From assembly GCA_900771005.1 (NCBI GenBank), contig CAAGMI010000009.1, positions 1-7,678 of the forward strand: a DNA stretch of 7,678 bases, given 5' to 3'. The number at the start of each line of letters is the position of its first letter. Positions within the stretch are counted from its first letter, which is position 1. The position numbers and the translations under genes were made by a program. Source of the DNA: Rikenellaceae bacterium (GTDB taxonomy: Bacteria; Bacteroidota; Bacteroidia; Bacteroidales; UBA932). Positions 5,870 to 7,678 of the stretch are shown here, piece after piece. The notes beneath the pieces were generated by a model that ran no database searches, had not been told where the DNA came from, and saw nothing but the letters and a program-made list of their open reading frames with translations.

Positions 5870-6316
5870 TCAGCCAATAACGAATAAAGTTGCACCTTGA
5901 AGGACGTTATCTCCTTCTCTAACACACACTTCGTTGACTACGCCATCCACTTCGGCGAGGAAGTTGTTTTCCATCTTCATCGCCTCGTACATGAGCATTT
6001 TGTCGCCGCGTTTCACCTGGTCGCCGGCTTTGACGAAAATCTTCATAACTGTACCCGGAAGTGGCGCCTGAGCCTTGAAGCCGCCTGCATGAGTGGCGGA
6101 TGCCGTAGGTTTGGCCGCCGTTTCGACTTTCGGGGCGGTGCCGGCTTTGGCCTTCGGAGCCGCTACCGGGCGCGACATCTTCACCTCTTCTTCTTCGCGT
6201 TTCACGACGACATCGTATTTCACGCCATCAACGACGACTTCGGCGTTATTGCCGCTGAAGTTTTCAACTTTAACGTCATATTCCTTACCGCTAATGGTAA
6301 ACTTGAACTTTTTCAT
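5870..6316 (-). CDS. mmdC: Biotin carrier subunit of methylmalonyl-CoA decarboxylase
   Basis: This 148-residue protein carries the biotin that shuttles the carboxyl group from MmdA to MmdB. The C-terminal half (about 80-148) is a biotinyl/lipoyl domain with the motif YEAMKMEN at 110-117; K114 is the predicted biotinylation site. Conserved turns flank it, APLPGTV (84-90) and a final glycine-rich hairpin. The N-terminal 40 residues form a small beta domain (KFTISGKEYDVKV). A flexible Ala/Pro/Lys/Thr linker (about 48-78) joins the two, as in other decarboxylase carriers. It lies 12 bp after mmdD and 2 bp before mmdB, so it is surely cotranscribed and perhaps translationally coupled to mmdB. Carriers of this shape also serve oxaloacetate or glutaconyl-CoA decarboxylases; the substrate is inferred from mmdA. 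Confidence 0.93.
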   Translation of the reverse strand: MKKFKFTISGKEYDVKVENFSGNNAEVVVDGVKYDVVVKREEEEVKMSRPVAAPKAKAGTAPKVETAAKPTASATHAGGFKAQAPLPGTVMKIFVKAGDQVKRGDKMLMYEAMKMENNFLAEVDGVVNEVCVREGDNVLQGATLFVIG

Positions 6317-6328
6317 TATCAGAACTAT

Positions 6329-6691
6329 TTATTTCAGATTGTTATACATTCCATAAAGTTTGGAGCTCCAGGGAGAATAGCGTCGCTGCACTCTCTCGAT
6401 GGTTATCTCGTCGGGTTCGCTGTCGTGGACTTCCGCCGAAAGCGACAGTGCGAGGGCTATCGCGACCGCTATGTCGTCACTGACATCGCAGGCATCGCCC
6501 TTCATAACCTTATCCGTGACTACCTCCTTTTTCTTGTTCTTACCGGCCTTCCAGTCGTAATTGACGAGTTTTGAAAAACCGGAGAAGATGAAATAGAGGA
6601 TTATGAGGGTGAAGATGACTATGACGAAGCCGGCGACGGTGACTATCCAGCCCTTCACCTGAAATTCCGGATTTATTGCTAACAGATACAT
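6329..6691 (-). CDS. mmdD: OadG-type membrane anchor subunit of the decarboxylase
   Basis: This 120-residue protein has one predicted membrane helix (about 14-37, GWIVTVAGFVIVIFTLII onward). A basic stretch and a cytoplasmic tail follow. It fits the OadG/MmdD family (PF04277), whose members hold the carboxyltransferase and the beta subunit together in the Na+-pumping complex. The tail contains a second hydrophobic segment, IAVAIALALSLSAEVHD (about 74-90), and the C-terminal EITIERVQRRYSPWSSKLYG, which I associate with Bacteroidetes versions of this subunit. The family is short and poorly conserved, so the assignment leans partly on its position, 12 bp after mmdA and 12 bp before mmdC. No Shine-Dalgarno sequence is visible. 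Confidence 0.85.
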   Translation of the reverse strand: MYLLAINPEFQVKGWIVTVAGFVIVIFTLIILYFIFSGFSKLVNYDWKAGKNKKKEVVTDKVMKGDACDVSDDIAVAIALALSLSAEVHDSEPDEITIERVQRRYSPWSSKLYGMYNNLK

Positions 6692-6703
6692 TGTCAGAGT
6701 GTT

Positions 6704-7678
6704 TTAAAGTGGGATATTACCATGTTTCTTAGGCGGGTTGCTGTCCTTCTTCGTATCGAGTGCCATAAGCGCCCTGATGACGCGGAAACGTGTGTTGCGG
6801 GGCTCGATGACGTCGTCGATATAGCCGTATTTGGCTGCGTCGTAGGGATTCGCGAATTTCTCGCGGTATTCCTGTTCCTTCTTCGCGATGAACTCGGCCT
6901 TTTCTTTCTCGTCGGTAATCGCGCTGATGTTTTTGCCTTCGAGGATTTCGATGGCTCCGGCGGGTCCCATGACGGCGATTTCGGCGGTAGGCCAGGCGTA
7001 GTTGATGTCGGTGCGGAGCTGTTTGCAGCCCATGACGAGGTGCGAACCGCCGTACGACTTGCGTATCGTGACCGTGACTTTCGGGACGGTGGCTTCTCCG
7101 TAGGCGTACAGGAGTTTTGCGCCGTGGGCGATGATGCCGCCGTATTCCTGCTGTGTTCCGGGAAGGAATCCGGGCACATCGACGAGGGTGACGATTGGGA
7201 TGTTGAACGCGTCGCAGAAACGGACGAAGCGCGCGCCTTTGCGGGAAGCGTTAATATCAAGGACGCCGGCCAGAAATGCCGGGTTGTTGGCCACGATGCC
7301 GACGGGTCTGCCGTTCATGTGGGCGAAGCCGACTATGATGTTCTTTGCAAAATCCTTGTGCACCTCGAGGAACTCGCCGTCATCCACTATGCTGCCTATG
7401 ACGCCGTACATGTCGTATGCCTTGTTGGGGTTGTCCGGGATAATGGCGTTGAGCGCATCGTCGATGCGGCCGGCGGGGTCGTCAGTGGGACGTTCCGGTG
7501 CCGTTTCCAGGTTGTTCTGGGGCAGGAATGAGAGCAGCCGCCTGATCGTTGCGATGCCTTCCTCCTCGCTGTCTGCGGCGAAGTGGGTGACGCCGCTCTT
7601 CGATGCGTGGACAGATGCGCCGCCGAGCTGCTCCTGGTCAACGACTTCGCCCGTGACGGTCTTTACGACCGCGGGGCC
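6704..7678 (-). CDS. mmdA: Methylmalonyl-CoA decarboxylase alpha (carboxyltransferase) subunit, 5' end missing
   Basis: The frame stays open to the last base of the window, so the visible 324 residues are the C-terminal part. Full-length relatives have about 510-520, so roughly 190 residues lie beyond the right edge. The visible protein begins in the conserved TGEVVDQEQLGGASVHASKS region and continues with GVTHFAA. It then shows the C-terminal crotonase-like carboxyltransferase domain: NNPAFLAGVLD, GARFVRFCDAFNIP, DVPGFLPGTQQEYGGII (167-183), KVTVTIRKSYGGSH (200-213) and AWPTAEIAVMGPAGA (228-242). MmdA moves the carboxyl group of (S)-methylmalonyl-CoA to the biotin on MmdC. The same fold serves propionyl-CoA carboxylase beta, but the following mmdD, mmdC and mmdB genes, 12 bp and less apart, and the absence of a biotin carboxylase in view favour the Na+-pumping decarboxylase. 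An ATG at 7411 is internal and not the real start. Confidence 0.93.
   Translation of the reverse strand, partial: GPAVVKTVTGEVVDQEQLGGASVHASKSGVTHFAADSEEEGIATIRRLLSFLPQNNLETAPERPTDDPAGRIDDALNAIIPDNPNKAYDMYGVIGSIVDDGEFLEVHKDFAKNIIVGFAHMNGRPVGIVANNPAFLAGVLDINASRKGARFVRFCDAFNIPIVTLVDVPGFLPGTQQEYGGIIAHGAKLLYAYGEATVPKVTVTIRKSYGGSHLVMGCKQLRTDINYAWPTAEIAVMGPAGAIEILEGKNISAITDEKEKAEFIAKKEQEYREKFANPYDAAKYGYIDDVIEPRNTRFRVIRALMALDTKKDSNPPKKHGNIPL

Noticed and set aside
5897..6574. Plus-strand frame (225 codons) opposite mmdC and mmdD
   Set aside because: It lies antisense to two clear genes, crosses their junction, and gives a His/Phe-rich product typical of shadow translation.
6694..7260. Minus-strand frame overlapping mmdA in another register
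   Set aside because: The product is rich in Ser, Arg, Thr and Pro with no family features. The mmdA frame explains the DNA.
6722..7531. Long plus-strand frame (269 codons) opposite mmdA
   Set aside because: It is the antisense shadow of a GC-rich, strongly conserved gene. The protein has no recognisable motif, and mmdA is certain on the other strand.

Overview
The window looks like chromosomal DNA from a strict or facultative anaerobe of the Bacteroidetes, most likely Bacteroidales. The clues are a Na+-translocating methylmalonyl-CoA decarboxylase operon with Bacteroidales-style subunits, a fragment of a 'Fibrobacter succinogenes major paralogous domain' protein, a lipoprotein signal ending in Cys-Ser-Lys-Lys-Asp, a TAnnTTTG-type promoter box, mostly absent Shine-Dalgarno sequences, and an IS4-family transposase with a DUF4372-like N-terminus. 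Genus cannot be decided from the sequence alone.

Left part (1-1596): an apparently intact 1314-bp insertion sequence (8-1321) carries one full-length DDE transposase. It is bounded by near-perfect 12-bp inverted repeats and a 5-bp target duplication, TACTA. It sits inside a plus-strand gene whose 3' end survives at 1322-1596. Removing the element and one TACTA copy on paper restores an in-frame protein reading ...LLIDNC..., as expected for that protein family. A hairpin lies immediately in front of the transposase start codon.

Middle (1597-4220): a 49-residue predicted lipoprotein gene (minus strand) converges on the broken gene. After a 119-bp spacer (1779-1897) with a candidate promoter and no clear terminator, a two-gene minus-strand unit follows: udk (uridine kinase), then a YfcC/DcuC-superfamily transporter 12 bp downstream. 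A strong intrinsic terminator separates this unit from the operon to its right.

Right part (4221-7678): a tightly packed minus-strand operon in the order mmdA (3' two thirds only; its start lies beyond the window), mmdD (OadG-type), mmdC (biotin carrier) and mmdB (OadB-type Na+ pump), with gaps of 12, 12 and 2 bp. Together they should decarboxylate (S)-methylmalonyl-CoA to propionyl-CoA and use the free energy to export Na+, the last steps of succinate-to-propionate fermentation. MmdA transfers the carboxyl group to the biotin on MmdC, MmdB decarboxylates carboxybiotin while moving Na+, and MmdD anchors the complex. MmdB is unusual: compared with the family as I know it, it carries an extra N-terminal signal-like region and an internal insertion of about 80 residues.

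I see no CRISPR array, tRNA, rRNA or unfamiliar multigene system here. The most interesting items are the enlarged MmdB, the IS insertion that can be reconstructed to the base, and the start-codon hairpin in the IS.
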